DNA of 64,000 bases from Actinomycetales bacterium (GTDB lineage Bacteria > Actinomycetota > Actinomycetes > Actinomycetales > Microbacteriaceae), in contig JAFKEN010000006.1 in the NCBI GenBank assembly GCA_017308515.1, positions 1-64,000 of the forward strand. The letters are read 5' to 3'. The position numbers and the translations under genes are program-made. The notes under the pieces were generated by a model that saw nothing but the letters and a program-made list of their open reading frames with translations, did not search any database and was not told where the DNA came from. Position 1 is the stretch's first letter. Every line of letters starts with the position of its first letter. Positions 55,141 to 64,000 of the stretch are shown here, in pieces.

Positions 55141-56418
55141 TCACCCCGAGCTCGCCTCCGAGGCCGCGTCGGCGCCCTCGAGCGCCTCGTCGAGCTTGCG
55201 GCGGGCTCCCGCCGCGACCGCGAGCGCCACCACCACGGCGACGAGCAGGGCGAGCAGGGCGACGACCGCCCAGAGCCCGAGCGCCGGGGCCGCGAACGGC
55301 GCCGCGAGGGCGAGCGCGGCGCCCGGCAGGGCGATCCACCAGGGGAACTCCTCGCGGCCCAGCAGCGCGCGGTGCAGCACCCAGGTGCCCGCGAGGATCA
55401 CCGCGAGCGGCACGCCGACGAACCCGGCGGCCACGACGGGCGAGAGCTCCGCGCTCTCGCGGCTCGCGTCGATCGCGATCTCGAGCCCGCCGCCGAGCGC
55501 GGCGAGCGCGGCGAACAGCACGTAGTGCCCGTAGCCCCAGACGAAGCTGCGCTGCCGGTTCTGCTCGAGCCCGTCGCCGGCGGGTTGGAGGAACCAGTAC
55601 CACCACACGCCGAAGAGCAGCGCGAACCCGGAGATGCCGAGCACGACGAGCGGCAGCGAGACGCCGAAGTCGGTGACGGCGACCTGCACCGCGACGGTCG
55701 AGGCCAGCACGCTCTCGCCCAGCAGGATGATGACGAACAGGCCGTAGCGCTCGGCGATGTGGTGCGGGTGCCAGGTCGTCATGCCCGAGCGTTCCGCGAG
55801 GAACGGCACGACGAGCTCGGAGGCCGCGAGCACGACGAACACCGGCACGAGCAGCGTGTCGGGCAGCTCCAGCAGTCGCCACAGGATCCACAGCGCCTGC
55901 ACGATCGAGATGCCGATCGCGTAGCCGAGCGCGGTGCGCCGGCCGTCGCGGTGCTCGATCGCGGCGCGCAGCCAGGAGGCGACGAGTCCGACCCTCATCA
56001 CGAGGTACCCGATCGTGATGCCGGTGAAGTCGAGCTCGGAGAAGGCGGCGGGCACCCCCGCCGCGATCACGAGCACGCCGGCCATCTGCACGGCGGCGAG
56101 CACGCGGTAGAGCACGTCGTCGGTGTCGTAGGCGCTCGCGAACCAGGTGAAGCCCATCCACGCCCACCAGATGGCGAAGAACACCATCGCGAAGGGGCCG
56201 ATCGCCTCGAAGGGATGGCCGTTCTCCGCGGCGTGCGCGAGCTCGCCGACCAGCTGCGCGATCGCCACCACGAACACCAGGTCGAACAGCAGCTCGAGCG
56301 GAGTCGCGGCGCGGTGCTCCTGCGCCGGGTCGCGCGCGTCCATGCGCAGGTGCAGGCGCCCGGCGGCCGCGCGGGCCACCCGCGGGAGCTTCGGGCGGGA
56401 TCCGCGGCGGAGGCTCAC
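55141..56418 (-). CDS. ltrA: LtrA-family membrane protein
   Basis: The product is 425 residues with about eleven to twelve hydrophobic segments. It begins after a basic leader with TPLELLFDLVFVVAIAQL, the hallmark of the low temperature requirement A family, and has ERYGLFVIILLGESVLA in the middle, also conserved. The role is poorly understood (named for cold growth in Listeria). The start at 56418 lies 9 bp after the rocD stop, so it is probably co-transcribed with rocD. Confidence 0.88.
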   Translation of the reverse strand: MSLRRGSRPKLPRVARAAAGRLHLRMDARDPAQEHRAATPLELLFDLVFVVAIAQLVGELAHAAENGHPFEAIGPFAMVFFAIWWAWMGFTWFASAYDTDDVLYRVLAAVQMAGVLVIAAGVPAAFSELDFTGITIGYLVMRVGLVASWLRAAIEHRDGRRTALGYAIGISIVQALWILWRLLELPDTLLVPVFVVLAASELVVPFLAERSGMTTWHPHHIAERYGLFVIILLGESVLASTVAVQVAVTDFGVSLPLVVLGISGFALLFGVWWYWFLQPAGDGLEQNRQRSFVWGYGHYVLFAALAALGGGLEIAIDASRESAELSPVVAAGFVGVPLAVILAGTWVLHRALLGREEFPWWIALPGAALALAAPFAAPALGLWAVVALLALLVAVVVALAVAAGARRKLDEALEGADAASEASSG

Positions 56419-56427
56419 GCTCCGACG

Positions 56428-57723
56428 CTAGCCGTTCGCCGGCGCGTGCCGACGCGACGCGGAGCCGAGCCGCGCGCTCGCGAGGTCGCCGATCGCGCCG
56501 ATGAGCGCGTCGACCGCGAGATCGACGTCGGACTCCTCGACGACGAGCGGCGGGGCGAGCCGGATGGTCGAGCCGTGGGTGTCCTTCGCGAGCACCCCGC
56601 GGGCGAGCAGACGCTCGCTCAGCTCGCGCCCGGAGCCCAGGGCCGGGTCGACGTCGACCCCCGCCCAGAGTCCCACGCCGCGCACCGCGACGACGCCGTT
56701 GCCGACGAGCGCCGCGAGCCGCGCGTGCAGGTGGGCGCCGAGGCGGGCGGCGCGCTCCTGCCACTCGCCGGTCTGCAGCATCCGCACCACCTCGAGGCCG
56801 ACCGCGGCCGCGAGCGGGTTGCCGCCGAAGGTCGAGCCGTGCTCGCCGGGGTGCAGCACCCCGAGCACGTCGGCGCGCCCGACGACGGCGCTCACCGGCA
56901 CGACGCCGCCGCCGAGGGCCTTGCCGAGCGTGCGCAGGTCGGGCTCGACCCCGACCAGGTCGGCCGCGAAGGTCGCCCCGGCACGGCCGAGGCCCGACTG
57001 GATCTCGTCCAGCACGAGCAGCACGTCGTTCTCGGCCGTGATCCGTCGCACCTCGGGCAGGTAGCCGGCCGGCGGCACGACGACGCCCGCCTCGCCCTGG
57101 ATCGGCTCGAGCAGCACCGCGACGGTGGTCGCGTCGATCGCGGCGGCGAGCGCCTCGGCGTCGCCGTAGGGCACGGAGCGGAAGCCGGGCGTGAAGGGGC
57201 CGAAGCCCTCCCGCGCCTGCGGGTCGGAGGAGAAGCCCACGATCGTGGTCGTGCGGCCGTGGAAGTTGCCGTCGGCCACGACGATCGTCGCCCGCTCGGC
57301 GGGAACGCCCTTGACCCGGTAGCCCCAGGCGCGCGCCACCTTGATCGCCGACTCGACCGCCTCGGCGCCGGTGTTCATCGGCAGCACCAGATCGGTGCGG
57401 GCGAGAGCCGCGAGCTCCTCGAGGAACGGCCCGAGCCGGTCGTTGTGGAAAGCGCGGCTCGTGAGCGTGACCCGGTCGAGCTGTTCGCGCGCCGCGCGCA
57501 GCAGGCGCGGATTGCCGTGCCCGAAGTTGACGGCCGAGTAGGCCGCGAGGCAGTCGAGGTAGCGCCGGCCCTCGACGTCGGTGACCCACGCTCCGGCGGC
57601 GTGCGCGACGACCACCGGCAGCGGGTGGTAGTTGTGGGCGCCGAACCGCTCGACGCGCGCGATGGCGGCGGCGGTGGCCGGCGGCACCTCGTCGCCGGGG
57701 GTGGTCGGCATCCCCTCCGTCAT
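56428..57723 (-). CDS. rocD: Ornithine aminotransferase
   Basis: This 431-residue class III PLP aminotransferase has the ornithine-specific AHNYHPLPVVV near the N-terminus and LLVLDEIQSGLGRAG (the PLP ring Asp). The Schiff-base lysine is in LRTLGKALGGGVVPVSAV, and STFGGNPLAAAV follows. It converts ornithine and 2-oxoglutarate to glutamate semialdehyde and glutamate. ATG 57723 overlaps the stop of the arginine-hydrolase gene (ATGA), so the two enzymes are made together. Confidence 0.92.
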   Translation of the reverse strand: MTEGMPTTPGDEVPPATAAAIARVERFGAHNYHPLPVVVAHAAGAWVTDVEGRRYLDCLAAYSAVNFGHGNPRLLRAAREQLDRVTLTSRAFHNDRLGPFLEELAALARTDLVLPMNTGAEAVESAIKVARAWGYRVKGVPAERATIVVADGNFHGRTTTIVGFSSDPQAREGFGPFTPGFRSVPYGDAEALAAAIDATTVAVLLEPIQGEAGVVVPPAGYLPEVRRITAENDVLLVLDEIQSGLGRAGATFAADLVGVEPDLRTLGKALGGGVVPVSAVVGRADVLGVLHPGEHGSTFGGNPLAAAVGLEVVRMLQTGEWQERAARLGAHLHARLAALVGNGVVAVRGVGLWAGVDVDPALGSGRELSERLLARGVLAKDTHGSTIRLAPPLVVEESDVDLAVDALIGAIGDLASARLGSASRRHAPANG

Positions 57724-58586
57724 CGCAGCTCCAGGGTGCAGCACTTGACGCCGCCGCCGCCGCGCAGCAGCTCGGAGAGGTCCACCCCGTGCGGGGTGTA
57801 GCCGCGCTCGCGCAGCTGACGCGCGAAATCCTCGGCGCGCCGCGCGATCACGACGTTGCGACCGTCGCTGAAGGAGTTGAGCCCGAGCACCGCCGCGTCC
57901 TCGTCGGTCACGGTGATCGCGTCGGGGAACTCGGCGCGCAGCCACTCGAGCGACTCGGGCGCGAAGGCCTTCGGCAGGTAGGCGATCTCGGCACGGCCGG
58001 GCGTCGGGTCGAGCACCGCGAGCGCCGTGTCGAGGTGGTAGAACTCGGGATCCACGAGCCGCAGCGTGACGACCTCGCGCCCGTAGAGCGCGGCCAGCTC
58101 GTCGTGCGAGGCGCGGTCGGAGCGGAATCCGGTGCCGGCGAGGATCCGCTCCCCCACGAGCAGGAAGTCGCCCTCACCCTCGTTGACGCTCACCGGTTCG
58201 CGCACGTCGAAGCCGTGCGCGCCGAACCACTCCATGTAGGCGGGGCCCTCGGGGCCGCGCTCGGGGTACTGGAACCGCGCGCCGTACGCGATGCCGTCGA
58301 GCACGAAGCCGCCGTTCGCGGCGTAGACCATGTCGGGCAGCCCGGCGACGGGGTCGATCAGCTCGACGGTGAACCCGAGCTCGAGGTAGAGGTCGTAGAG
58401 GGTCTGCCACTGCCGCAGCGCGAGGGCGGTGTCGGTGGGCACCTGCGGATGCATCCACGGGTTGATGCGGTAGACGACCGTGAAGTGCTCGGGGCGGCAC
58501 ATGAGCACCCGGCGGGTGCTCGCGACGCGCTCGGCGGAGGCGGCGGCGGGATCGGCGGCGGCGACGGGCATGCCCCAGTGAAACAC
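57720..58586 (-). CDS. Arginine dihydrolase/dimethylargininase-like amidinohydrolase
   Basis: This 288-residue guanidino-group-modifying enzyme has VLMCRPEHFTVVYRINPWMH (about 27-46), PDMVYAANGGF, the acidic NEGEGDF, the catalytic His in FYHLDTAL, and a C-terminal Cys in GGGGVKCCTLE. The INPWM block is, as I recall, characteristic of the catalytic domain of ArgZ/AgrE arginine dihydrolase (arginine to ornithine, CO2 and ammonia), but annotation pipelines often call this dimethylargininase. Direct coupling to rocD favours an ornithine-producing reaction. The divergent Lrp gene probably controls it. Confidence 0.78.
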   Translation of the reverse strand: MFHWGMPVAAADPAAASAERVASTRRVLMCRPEHFTVVYRINPWMHPQVPTDTALALRQWQTLYDLYLELGFTVELIDPVAGLPDMVYAANGGFVLDGIAYGARFQYPERGPEGPAYMEWFGAHGFDVREPVSVNEGEGDFLLVGERILAGTGFRSDRASHDELAALYGREVVTLRLVDPEFYHLDTALAVLDPTPGRAEIAYLPKAFAPESLEWLRAEFPDAITVTDEDAAVLGLNSFSDGRNVVIARRAEDFARQLRERGYTPHGVDLSELLRGGGGVKCCTLELR

Positions 58587-58673
58587 GCGGCTTCACGGTC
58601 GGGTGCGGCCCGCGGCGCACGAATCCTCCGCATCGCGGGCGCGCCGCGCAACGGATCGGCGTAGGGTGACGGC

Positions 58674-59111
58674 GTGGACAAGCTCGACGACGGCATCCTG
58701 GACCTGCTCCGTCGCAACTCCCGCGCCTCCTACGGCGAGATCGGCGACAGAATCGGCCTCTCCGCCTCGGCGGTGAAACGCCGCGTCGACCGGCTCGTCG
58801 CCGACGGCGTGATCCGCAGCTTCACGATCACGGTCGACCCGCAGGTCGAGGGCACCGCGACGGAGGCCTACGTCGAGCTCTTCTGCCGCGGCACCGTCGC
58901 GCCGCAGGAGCTCACGCGCATCCTGCAGGGGGTGCCCGAGGTGGTCGACGCGGCGACCGTGACGGGGGCGGCCGACGCGATCGTGCACCTGCGCTCCCGC
59001 GACATCGCGAGCCTCGAGGATGCGCTCGAGCGCCTGCGCATCGCCCCGACCGTCGACCACACCCGCTCGGCGATCGTGTTCTCGAGGTTGATCCACCGCA
59101 CCGGGACCTGA
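58674..59111 (+). CDS. Lrp/AsnC-family transcriptional regulator
   Basis: The product is 145 residues with an N-terminal HTH (LDDGILDLLRRNSRASYGEI ... LSASAVKRRVDRL) and a C-terminal RAM effector domain (about 65-140). It is divergent from the arginine-hydrolase/rocD operon with an 87-bp shared promoter region, so it likely senses arginine or ornithine and activates the operon. GTG 58674 is the start. Confidence 0.9.
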   Translation: MDKLDDGILDLLRRNSRASYGEIGDRIGLSASAVKRRVDRLVADGVIRSFTITVDPQVEGTATEAYVELFCRGTVAPQELTRILQGVPEVVDAATVTGAADAIVHLRSRDIASLEDALERLRIAPTVDHTRSAIVFSRLIHRTGT

Positions 59112-59123
59112 GAAGCGGCGGCC

Positions 59124-60749
59124 TCAGCTCGCGCGGGCCAGTTGCGCCGGCTCGCGCTCGAGGTAGCGCTCCGTTCCCGGAAGGGTGAGGAACAGCGGGA
59201 ACCGCTCGCCCAGCGCCACCTCGCGGAACAGCTCCTCGGCGTCGTCGAAACGGTCGCCGTCGGTGCGGTCGAGCTCGCCGAGCACCTCGTCGAGCACGCC
59301 CTCGACGTACGCCGGCGTGATGCGCTCGCCCTCGGCGGTGCGGATGCCGTAGCGCATCCACTGCCAGAGCTGGCTGCGGCTGATCTCGGCGGTCGCGACG
59401 TCCTCCATGAGGTCGTCGATCGCCGCGGCGCCGGAACCGCGCAACCAGGCTTCGAGGTAGCGCAGCCCCACCGACACGTTCGCGCGCACCCCGGCGGCCG
59501 TCACCCGCCCGTCGGTGCGCAGGTCGAGCAGCTGCTCGGCGGTCACCCGCACGTCGTCGCGCTGCCGCTCGAGCTGGTTCGGCCGCTGCCCGAGCGCGGC
59601 GTCGAACTCGGCCCGCGCCGTCGCCACGAGACCCGGATGCGCCACCCAGCTGCCGTCGAACCCGTCGCCCGCCTCGCGGCGCTTGTCGGCCGCGACCTTC
59701 TCGAGGGCGCGTTCGGTGACCTCTGGCCGGCGCGAGTTGGGGATGAACGCGCTCATGCCGCCGATCGCGTGCGCGCCCCGCTTGTGGCAGGTCTGCACGA
59801 GCAGCTCGGTGTACGCCCGCATGAACGGCACCGTCATCGTCACGTCGGCGCGATCGGGCAGCACGTACTCCTCGCCCCGACCGCGGAAGTTCTTGATGAT
59901 CGAGAAGATGTAGTCCCACCGGCCGGCGTTGAGGCCCGCCGCGTGGTCGCGCAGCTCGTAGAGGATCTCCTCCATCTCGAACGCCGCCGTGATGGTCTCG
60001 ATGAGCACCGTGGCGCGGATCGTGCCGCGGCGCAGGCCGAGCTCCTCCTCCATCGTCGAGAAGACCTGGTCCCACAGCCTCGCCTCGGCGTGGTTCTCGA
60101 TCTTCGGCAGGTAGAAGTAGGGGCCGGTGCCGCCCGCGATCAGCGCTCGCGCGTTATGGAACGCGTAGAGGCCCGCGTCGACGAGGCTCGCGCTCGCCGC
60201 CTGCTCGTCGCCGCATCCGTCGATGTAGCGCAGGTGCGCCTCCTCGAGGTGCCAGCCGCGGGGGCGGAACACGATCGTCGGGCGCTCCTCGGGGGTCACC
60301 CGGTACTGCTTGCCCTCCGGGGAGGTGAAGGAGATGTCGCCGTGGATCGCGTCGCGCAGGTTCCGCTGCCCGTCGATCACGTTGTGCCAGGTCGGGCTCG
60401 TCGCGTCCTCGTGGTCGGCGAGCCACACCTTGGCGCCCGAGTTGAGCGCGTTGATGGTCATCTTGCGATCTGTCGGGCCGGTGATCTCGACCCGGCGGTC
60501 CTCGAGGCCGGGACCGGCGCCGGCGACGCGCCAGTCCTCGTCCTCGCGGATCCAGCGGGTGTGCTCGAGGAAGCGCAGCTCGCGCCCGTTCTCGAGGGCG
60601 GTGTGGAACAGCTCGCGACCGGCGAGCCGCTCGCGGCGGCAGCGGTCGTGGGCGTCGTGCAGGCGCGTGAGGAAGGTCAGCGCCTCGGGGGTGAGGATCT
60701 CGTCGAAGCCCGGCTCGAGCTCCCCGATCACCTGCATGCGGTGCGACAT
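59124..60749 (-). CDS. aceB: Malate synthase A
   Basis: This 541-residue form A malate synthase has DHEDATSPTW, the YIFSIIKNFRGRGEEYVLPD segment with catalytic Arg/Glu region, MRAYTELLVQTCHKRGAHAIGG and SRSQLWQWMRYG (catalytic Asp/Glu neighbourhood). It condenses glyoxylate with acetyl-CoA, the second glyoxylate-shunt step. AAGGAG precedes ATG 60749. It lies downstream of aceA, separated by a 110-bp spacer holding a large stem-loop. Confidence 0.94.
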   Translation of the reverse strand: MSHRMQVIGELEPGFDEILTPEALTFLTRLHDAHDRCRRERLAGRELFHTALENGRELRFLEHTRWIREDEDWRVAGAGPGLEDRRVEITGPTDRKMTINALNSGAKVWLADHEDATSPTWHNVIDGQRNLRDAIHGDISFTSPEGKQYRVTPEERPTIVFRPRGWHLEEAHLRYIDGCGDEQAASASLVDAGLYAFHNARALIAGGTGPYFYLPKIENHAEARLWDQVFSTMEEELGLRRGTIRATVLIETITAAFEMEEILYELRDHAAGLNAGRWDYIFSIIKNFRGRGEEYVLPDRADVTMTVPFMRAYTELLVQTCHKRGAHAIGGMSAFIPNSRRPEVTERALEKVAADKRREAGDGFDGSWVAHPGLVATARAEFDAALGQRPNQLERQRDDVRVTAEQLLDLRTDGRVTAAGVRANVSVGLRYLEAWLRGSGAAAIDDLMEDVATAEISRSQLWQWMRYGIRTAEGERITPAYVEGVLDEVLGELDRTDGDRFDDAEELFREVALGERFPLFLTLPGTERYLEREPAQLARAS

Positions 60750-60778
60750 TATCGTCTCTCCTTGGTGTGTCGAGGGTC

Positions 60779-60848
60779 ACTTCGCTGGAGCGATCTGCGG
60801 TTCGACCCGGTTGCATCTGGGTCGAAGTGCCGTTCGCTCCAGCGAAGT
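60779..60848 (-). ncRNA. Nested long stem-loop between aceA and aceB
   Basis: An outer perfect 15-bp stem (60779-60793 with 60834-60848) encloses an inner perfect 8-bp stem TTCGACCC/GGGTCGAA (60801-60808 with 60819-60826). It may work as an intercistronic processing or attenuation hairpin that sets the aceA:aceB ratio, or it may be a mobile repeat. No U-run follows. Confidence 0.7.
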
Positions 60849-60860
60849 CCACCCGGGAGG

Positions 60861-62180
60861 TCAGTGGAACTGCGCGGACTCGGTGGAGCCCACGAGCGCG
60901 AGGGTGGAGCTCGACGGGTTGAGGGCCGTCGCGATCCGGTCGAAGTAGCCGGTGCCCACTTCGCGCTGGTGCTTGGTCGCGGTGTAGCCGCGCGCCTCGG
61001 AGGCGAACTCCGCCTCCTGCAGCTCGACGTAGGCGCTCATGTGCCGCGTCGAGTAGTCCTGCGCGAGCTCGAACATCCCGTGGTTGAGGGAGTGGAACCC
61101 GGCGAGGGTGATGAACTGGAAGGCGTAGCCCATCGCGCTCAGCTCGCGCTGGAACCGCGCGATGGTGTCGTCGTCGAGGTGCTTCTTCCAGTTGAAGCTC
61201 GGCGAGCAGTTGTACGCGAGCTTCTGGTCGGGGAACTCGGCGTGGATGCTCTCCGCGAAGGTGCGCGCGAGCTCCAGGTCGGGCTCGCTGCTCTCCACCC
61301 ACAGCAGATCCGCGTACGGGGCGTAGGCGTGGCCGCGGGCGAGCACCGGACGGATGCCGTTCTCCACCTCGTAGAAGCCCTCGGCCGTGCGCTCCCCGGT
61401 GAGGAACTCGCGGTCGCGCTCGTCGTGGTCGGAGGTCAGCAGCGTCGCGGCGAGCGCGTCGGTGCGGGCGATCACGATCGTCGGCACGTCGGCGACGTCG
61501 GCCGCGAGCCGGGCCGCGTTGAGGGTGCGGATGTGCTGGCTGGTCGGCACGAGCACCTTGCCGCCCATGTGGCCGCACTTCTTCTCGCTCGCGAGCTGGT
61601 CCTCCCAGTGCACGCCCGCCGCGCCGGCCTCGATCATGCCGTGCATGAGCTCGTAGGCGTTGAGCGGGCCGCCGAAGCCGGCCTCGGCGTCGGCGACGAT
61701 CGGGGCCATCCAGTCCCCCGCGGGCGGCATGCCGTCCTCGATCTGGCCGGCGCGCAGCAGCGCGTTGTTGATGCGCCGCACGACGGCCGGCGCGGAGTTC
61801 GCGGGGTAGAGGCTCTGGTCGGGGTAGGTCTGCCCGGCGAGGTTGGCGTCGGCGGCCACCTGCCAGCCGGAGAGGTAGATCGCCTTGAGGCCGGCGCGCA
61901 CCTGCTGGACCGCCTGGTTGCCGGTGAGCGCGCCGAGGGCGGCGATCCACTCCTCGGGGTTCTCGGAGTTCTCGCGGATCATCTCCCACAGCCGCTCGGC
62001 GCCGCGGCGGGCGAGGGTGCGCTCCTCGCGCACCGGACCGCGCAGCGCGACGACGTCCTCGGCGGAGTAGTCGCGGCGCACGCCGCTCCAGCGGGCGTCG
62101 GTCTTCCACGCCGTCTCGAGCTCGGCGGCGGTCTGCGTCGTGTCGCCCGGGCGGGTGCCGGGGGTGGGGGTGATGGTCAT
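60861..62180 (-). CDS. aceA: Isocitrate lyase
   Basis: The product is 439 residues with the catalytic signature [14 protein letters not shown], magnesium-binding DAEAGFGG and [12 protein letters not shown], and [12 protein letters not shown]. It splits isocitrate into glyoxylate and succinate. AGGAG lies upstream of ATG 62180. It is divergent from the RamB-type regulator, the arrangement known from Corynebacterium. Confidence 0.95.
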   Translation of the reverse strand: MTITPTPGTRPGDTTQTAAELETAWKTDARWSGVRRDYSAEDVVALRGPVREERTLARRGAERLWEMIRENSENPEEWIAALGALTGNQAVQQVRAGLKAIYLSGWQVAADANLAGQTYPDQSLYPANSAPAVVRRINNALLRAGQIEDGMPPAGDWMAPIVADAEAGFGGPLNAYELMHGMIEAGAAGVHWEDQLASEKKCGHMGGKVLVPTSQHIRTLNAARLAADVADVPTIVIARTDALAATLLTSDHDERDREFLTGERTAEGFYEVENGIRPVLARGHAYAPYADLLWVESSEPDLELARTFAESIHAEFPDQKLAYNCSPSFNWKKHLDDDTIARFQRELSAMGYAFQFITLAGFHSLNHGMFELAQDYSTRHMSAYVELQEAEFASEARGYTATKHQREVGTGYFDRIATALNPSSSTLALVGSTESAQFH

Positions 62181-62254
62181 GGTGACTCCTGGGTCGGGCC
62201 CGGGTCGGTGCTGATCCGGGTGGTGTGAGTCGATGCTGCGGCCCGCGGATCGGT

Positions 62255-62281
62255 GATTTCGCGGATTCGTCGGTAGAAATC
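62255..62281. promoter_or_regulatory. Inverted repeat between aceA and ramB
   Basis: GATTTC (62255-62260) and GAAATC (62276-62281) are inverted with a 15-bp spacer in the 135-bp divergent promoter region, which is the most A/T-rich part nearby. A RamB binding site or overlapping promoters would be expected here; the exact consensus does not obviously match. Confidence 0.45.
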
Positions 62282-62315
62282 CAGCGATCTTTCTGTTGCG
62301 TAGAAGGAGTCCGCG

Positions 62316-63797
62316 ATGCAGGCTCGGAGAATGGACCGCACCGCCGCTCCTCCCGATGAGGCTGAGCTCATGCTCGACGCGCTCACGATCGGCCGGCGCG
62401 TGCGTCAGCTGCGCTCCGACCGCGGGATCACCCTCGAGCAGCTCGCCGAGGGCTTCGGCCGGGCGCCCTCGCAGCTCTCGGGCATCGAGAACGGCAAGCG
62501 CGAACTCACCGTGAGCGAGCTGCAGCGTCTCGCGCGCCTGCTCGGGGTGAGCCTCGACGAGCTGCTGTCGCCCGAGCCGCCATCCAAGCGCGCCGCCCTC
62601 GAGATCGCCCTCGAGCGCGCGCAGCGCGGGCCGCTCTACCAGGCGCTCGATCTGCCGCCCCTCCCGGTGCGCAAGAGCCTGAGCGACGAGGCGATCGAGA
62701 CGATCCTGGGGCTGCACGACGAGCTCGCCCGCGTGCACCGCGAGCGGGCGGCGACGCCCGAGGAGGCGCGGCGCGCCAACGCCGAGCTGCGCGCCGCGCA
62801 GCGCCGGCGCGGCAACTACTTCGCCGACCTCGAGGAGACCGCGCGCGGACTGCTCGAGGCGGTCGGCCACGAGGGCGGCCCGCTCTCGCAGCGGGTCGCG
62901 GCGGAGCTCGCCGCGCACCTCGGCTTCACCCTGCACTACGTCGCCGATCTGCCCGCCTCCACGCGCAGCGTGACCGACCAGGCGAACGGTCGCATCTACC
63001 TCCCCGTGCGCCAGGGCGGCACCGACCCGCGGTCGGCGCTGCTGCAGGCGCTCGCCGCGCACGTGCTCGGCAAGCAGGAGCCCACCGACTACGCCGACCT
63101 GCTGCGCCAGCGGGTCGAGACCAATTACCTGGCCGGAGCGCTGCTGATTCCCGAGGGCAGCGCCGTCGCGTTCCTGCGCGCGGCGAAGGAGGCGCGCGAG
63201 CTCTCCGTCGAGGATCTGCGCGACGCCTTCGCGGTCAGCTACGAGACCGCGGCGCATCGGTTCACGAATCTCGCCACGGAGCACCTCGGCATCCCCGTGC
63301 ACTTCCTCAAGGTGCACTCCTCGGGCACCATCTCGAAGGCCTACGAGAACGACGGGGCCGCGTTCCCGACCGACGTGCTCGGCGCCATCGAAGGGCAGGT
63401 GGTGTGCCGGTACTGGAGCGCGCGGCAGGTGTTCTCGGTCGAGGACCGCTTCAGCCCGTACCACCAGTACACCGACAAGCCCAACGGCACCTTCTGGTGC
63501 ACCTCGAGCATCCAGTCGACGGCGGCGGGCGACTTCTCGGTGAGCGTGGGCACCCCGTTCGCGAACGTCAAGTGGTTCCGCGGGCGCGACACCGGCCGGC
63601 GGCTCACCTCGCGCTGCCCCGACCCGAGCTGCTGCCGCACGCCGCCCGCCGAGCTCGCGTCGAAGTGGGACGACCAGGCGTGGCCGAGCGCGCGGCTCAA
63701 CTCCTCGCTGCTCGCCGCGATGCCCTCGGGCACCTTCACCGGCGTCGACCGCACGGCGGTCTACGAGTTCCTCGAGGCGCACGCCCCGAGGGGGTGA
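62316..63797 (+). CDS. ramB: RamB-family regulator of acetate metabolism (XRE, ImmA/IrrE-like, DUF2083)
   Basis: The product is 493 residues. The HTH_3/XRE domain (about 28-85) is [20 protein letters not shown] ... [19 protein letters not shown]. An ImmA/IrrE-like (DUF955) domain in the middle includes [20 protein letters not shown], and a C-terminal DUF2083 domain carries [13 protein letters not shown]. This is the layout of RamB/ClgR-like short-chain-fatty-acid regulators. It is divergent from aceA, its classic target. ATG 62316 is the likely start; ATG 62331 is also possible. Confidence 0.9.
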   Translation: MQARRMDRTAAPPDEAELMLDALTIGRRVRQLRSDRGITLEQLAEGFGRAPSQLSGIENGKRELTVSELQRLARLLGVSLDELLSPEPPSKRAALEIALERAQRGPLYQALDLPPLPVRKSLSDEAIETILGLHDELARVHRERAATPEEARRANAELRAAQRRRGNYFADLEETARGLLEAVGHEGGPLSQRVAAELAAHLGFTLHYVADLPASTRSVTDQANGRIYLPVRQGGTDPRSALLQALAAHVLGKQEPTDYADLLRQRVETNYLAGALLIPEGSAVAFLRAAKEARELSVEDLRDAFAVSYETAAHRFTNLATEHLGIPVHFLKVHSSGTISKAYENDGAAFPTDVLGAIEGQVVCRYWSARQVFSVEDRFSPYHQYTDKPNGTFWCTSSIQSTAAGDFSVSVGTPFANVKWFRGRDTGRRLTSRCPDPSCCRTPPAELASKWDDQAWPSARLNSSLLAAMPSGTFTGVDRTAVYEFLEAHAPRG

Positions 63798-63817
63798 CGG
63801 CTCCTCCTCACGCCGAG

Positions 63818-63848
63818 CCGCGGACGCGCATGCCCCGGCCGTCCGCGG
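63818..63848. terminator. Bidirectional terminator between ramB and putA
   Basis: CCGCGGAC (63818-63825) pairs with GTCCGCGG (63841-63848) around a 15-base loop, between two convergent genes. No clear U-run, as is common in high-GC bacteria. Confidence 0.5.
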
Positions 63849-63864
63849 TTGAGACCCCGGTCCG

Positions 63865-64000
63865 CTACAGCTCCAGCTCGGCGAAGGCCGGCAGCGGGTT
63901 GCCGAAGCGGTGCGCCGTGATCGTCACCGACTGCTCGCGCAGGAACGGCAGCAGCTCCACCCGCCCCGCGGTCGTGACCGGTCCCGCCCAGACCGCGGTC
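63865..64000 (-). CDS. putA: PutA-like proline dehydrogenase/P5C dehydrogenase, C-terminal end
   Basis: Forty-five codons ending at TAG (63867-63865) read [20 protein letters not shown], then [23 protein letters not shown][AS][11 protein letters not shown] at the very C-terminus is, as far as I recall, typical of actinobacterial bifunctional PutA. The rest is beyond the window. If right, it would oxidise proline and glutamate semialdehyde to glutamate, completing the arginine route started by the 57.7-58.6 kb genes. Confidence 0.55.
   Translation of the reverse strand, partial: TAVWAGPVTTAGRVELLPFLREQSVTITAHRFGNPLPAFAELEL

Overview
The window reads as a piece of a high-GC actinobacterial chromosome, most likely Microbacteriaceae or a close relative within Micrococcales. 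The evidence is the extreme third-position GC, frequent GTG starts, many four-base stop/start overlaps (GTGA, ATGA), tandem LytR-CpsA-Psr genes, a RamB-type glyoxylate regulator, a DtxR-type iron box and a CebR-type cellobiose operon. The genus cannot be fixed from the sequence alone.

Positions 1 to about 22,157 are the right-hand part of an integrated mobile element (an integrative conjugative or mobilisable element). It ends at the 3' end of a tRNA-Ser(GCT) gene and carries a tyrosine integrase with a small excisionase-like gene. No relaxase or type IV secretion gene is visible, so the conjugation module, if present, lies to the left of the window. The cargo is mostly genome-conflict machinery. 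An IS21-family insertion has cut into an Abi-C/HEPN-like gene (1-943). A tightly overlapping four-gene operon follows (Zn-ribbon DNA methyltransferase, ParB-like protein, SNF2 helicase, DUF3883 nuclease-like protein; 7276 down to 1021), then a zeta-type toxin with its antitoxin, a very large methylase/helicase of the DarB-like antirestriction type, and an AbiE-like pair beside the attachment site. Several small plasmid or ICE maintenance genes share a conserved 15-bp promoter motif.

From 22.2 kb to the end the window is ordinary chromosome. 22.2-35.6 kb: two tandem LCP cell-wall ligases between two tRNA-Ser genes, HAD phosphatase, serS, diacylglycerol kinase, pheA, phosphoglucomutase, a VanY-type carboxypeptidase and a DHA2 efflux pump. 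35.7-41.6 kb: a complete cellobiose uptake operon, cebE-cebF-cebG-bglC-cebR, with a core promoter and two CebR operators. 41.6-53.7 kb: hmuV-hmuU-lplA, a lipase-like hydrolase, a transglutaminase/Alpha-E/ATP-grasp trio, the Trk/Ktr potassium system, an alditol oxidase, and hmuT standing apart with its own iron box.

53.9-64.0 kb: an acyl-CoA dehydrogenase-like flavoprotein, LtrA, and an arginine-degradation pair (ArgZ/dimethylargininase-like hydrolase plus ornithine aminotransferase) with a divergent Lrp regulator. Then come malate synthase and isocitrate lyase with the divergent regulator RamB, and at the edge what appears to be the C-terminus of PutA. Together these suggest a soil or plant-associated heterotroph using cello-oligosaccharides, acetate or fatty acids, arginine and proline.
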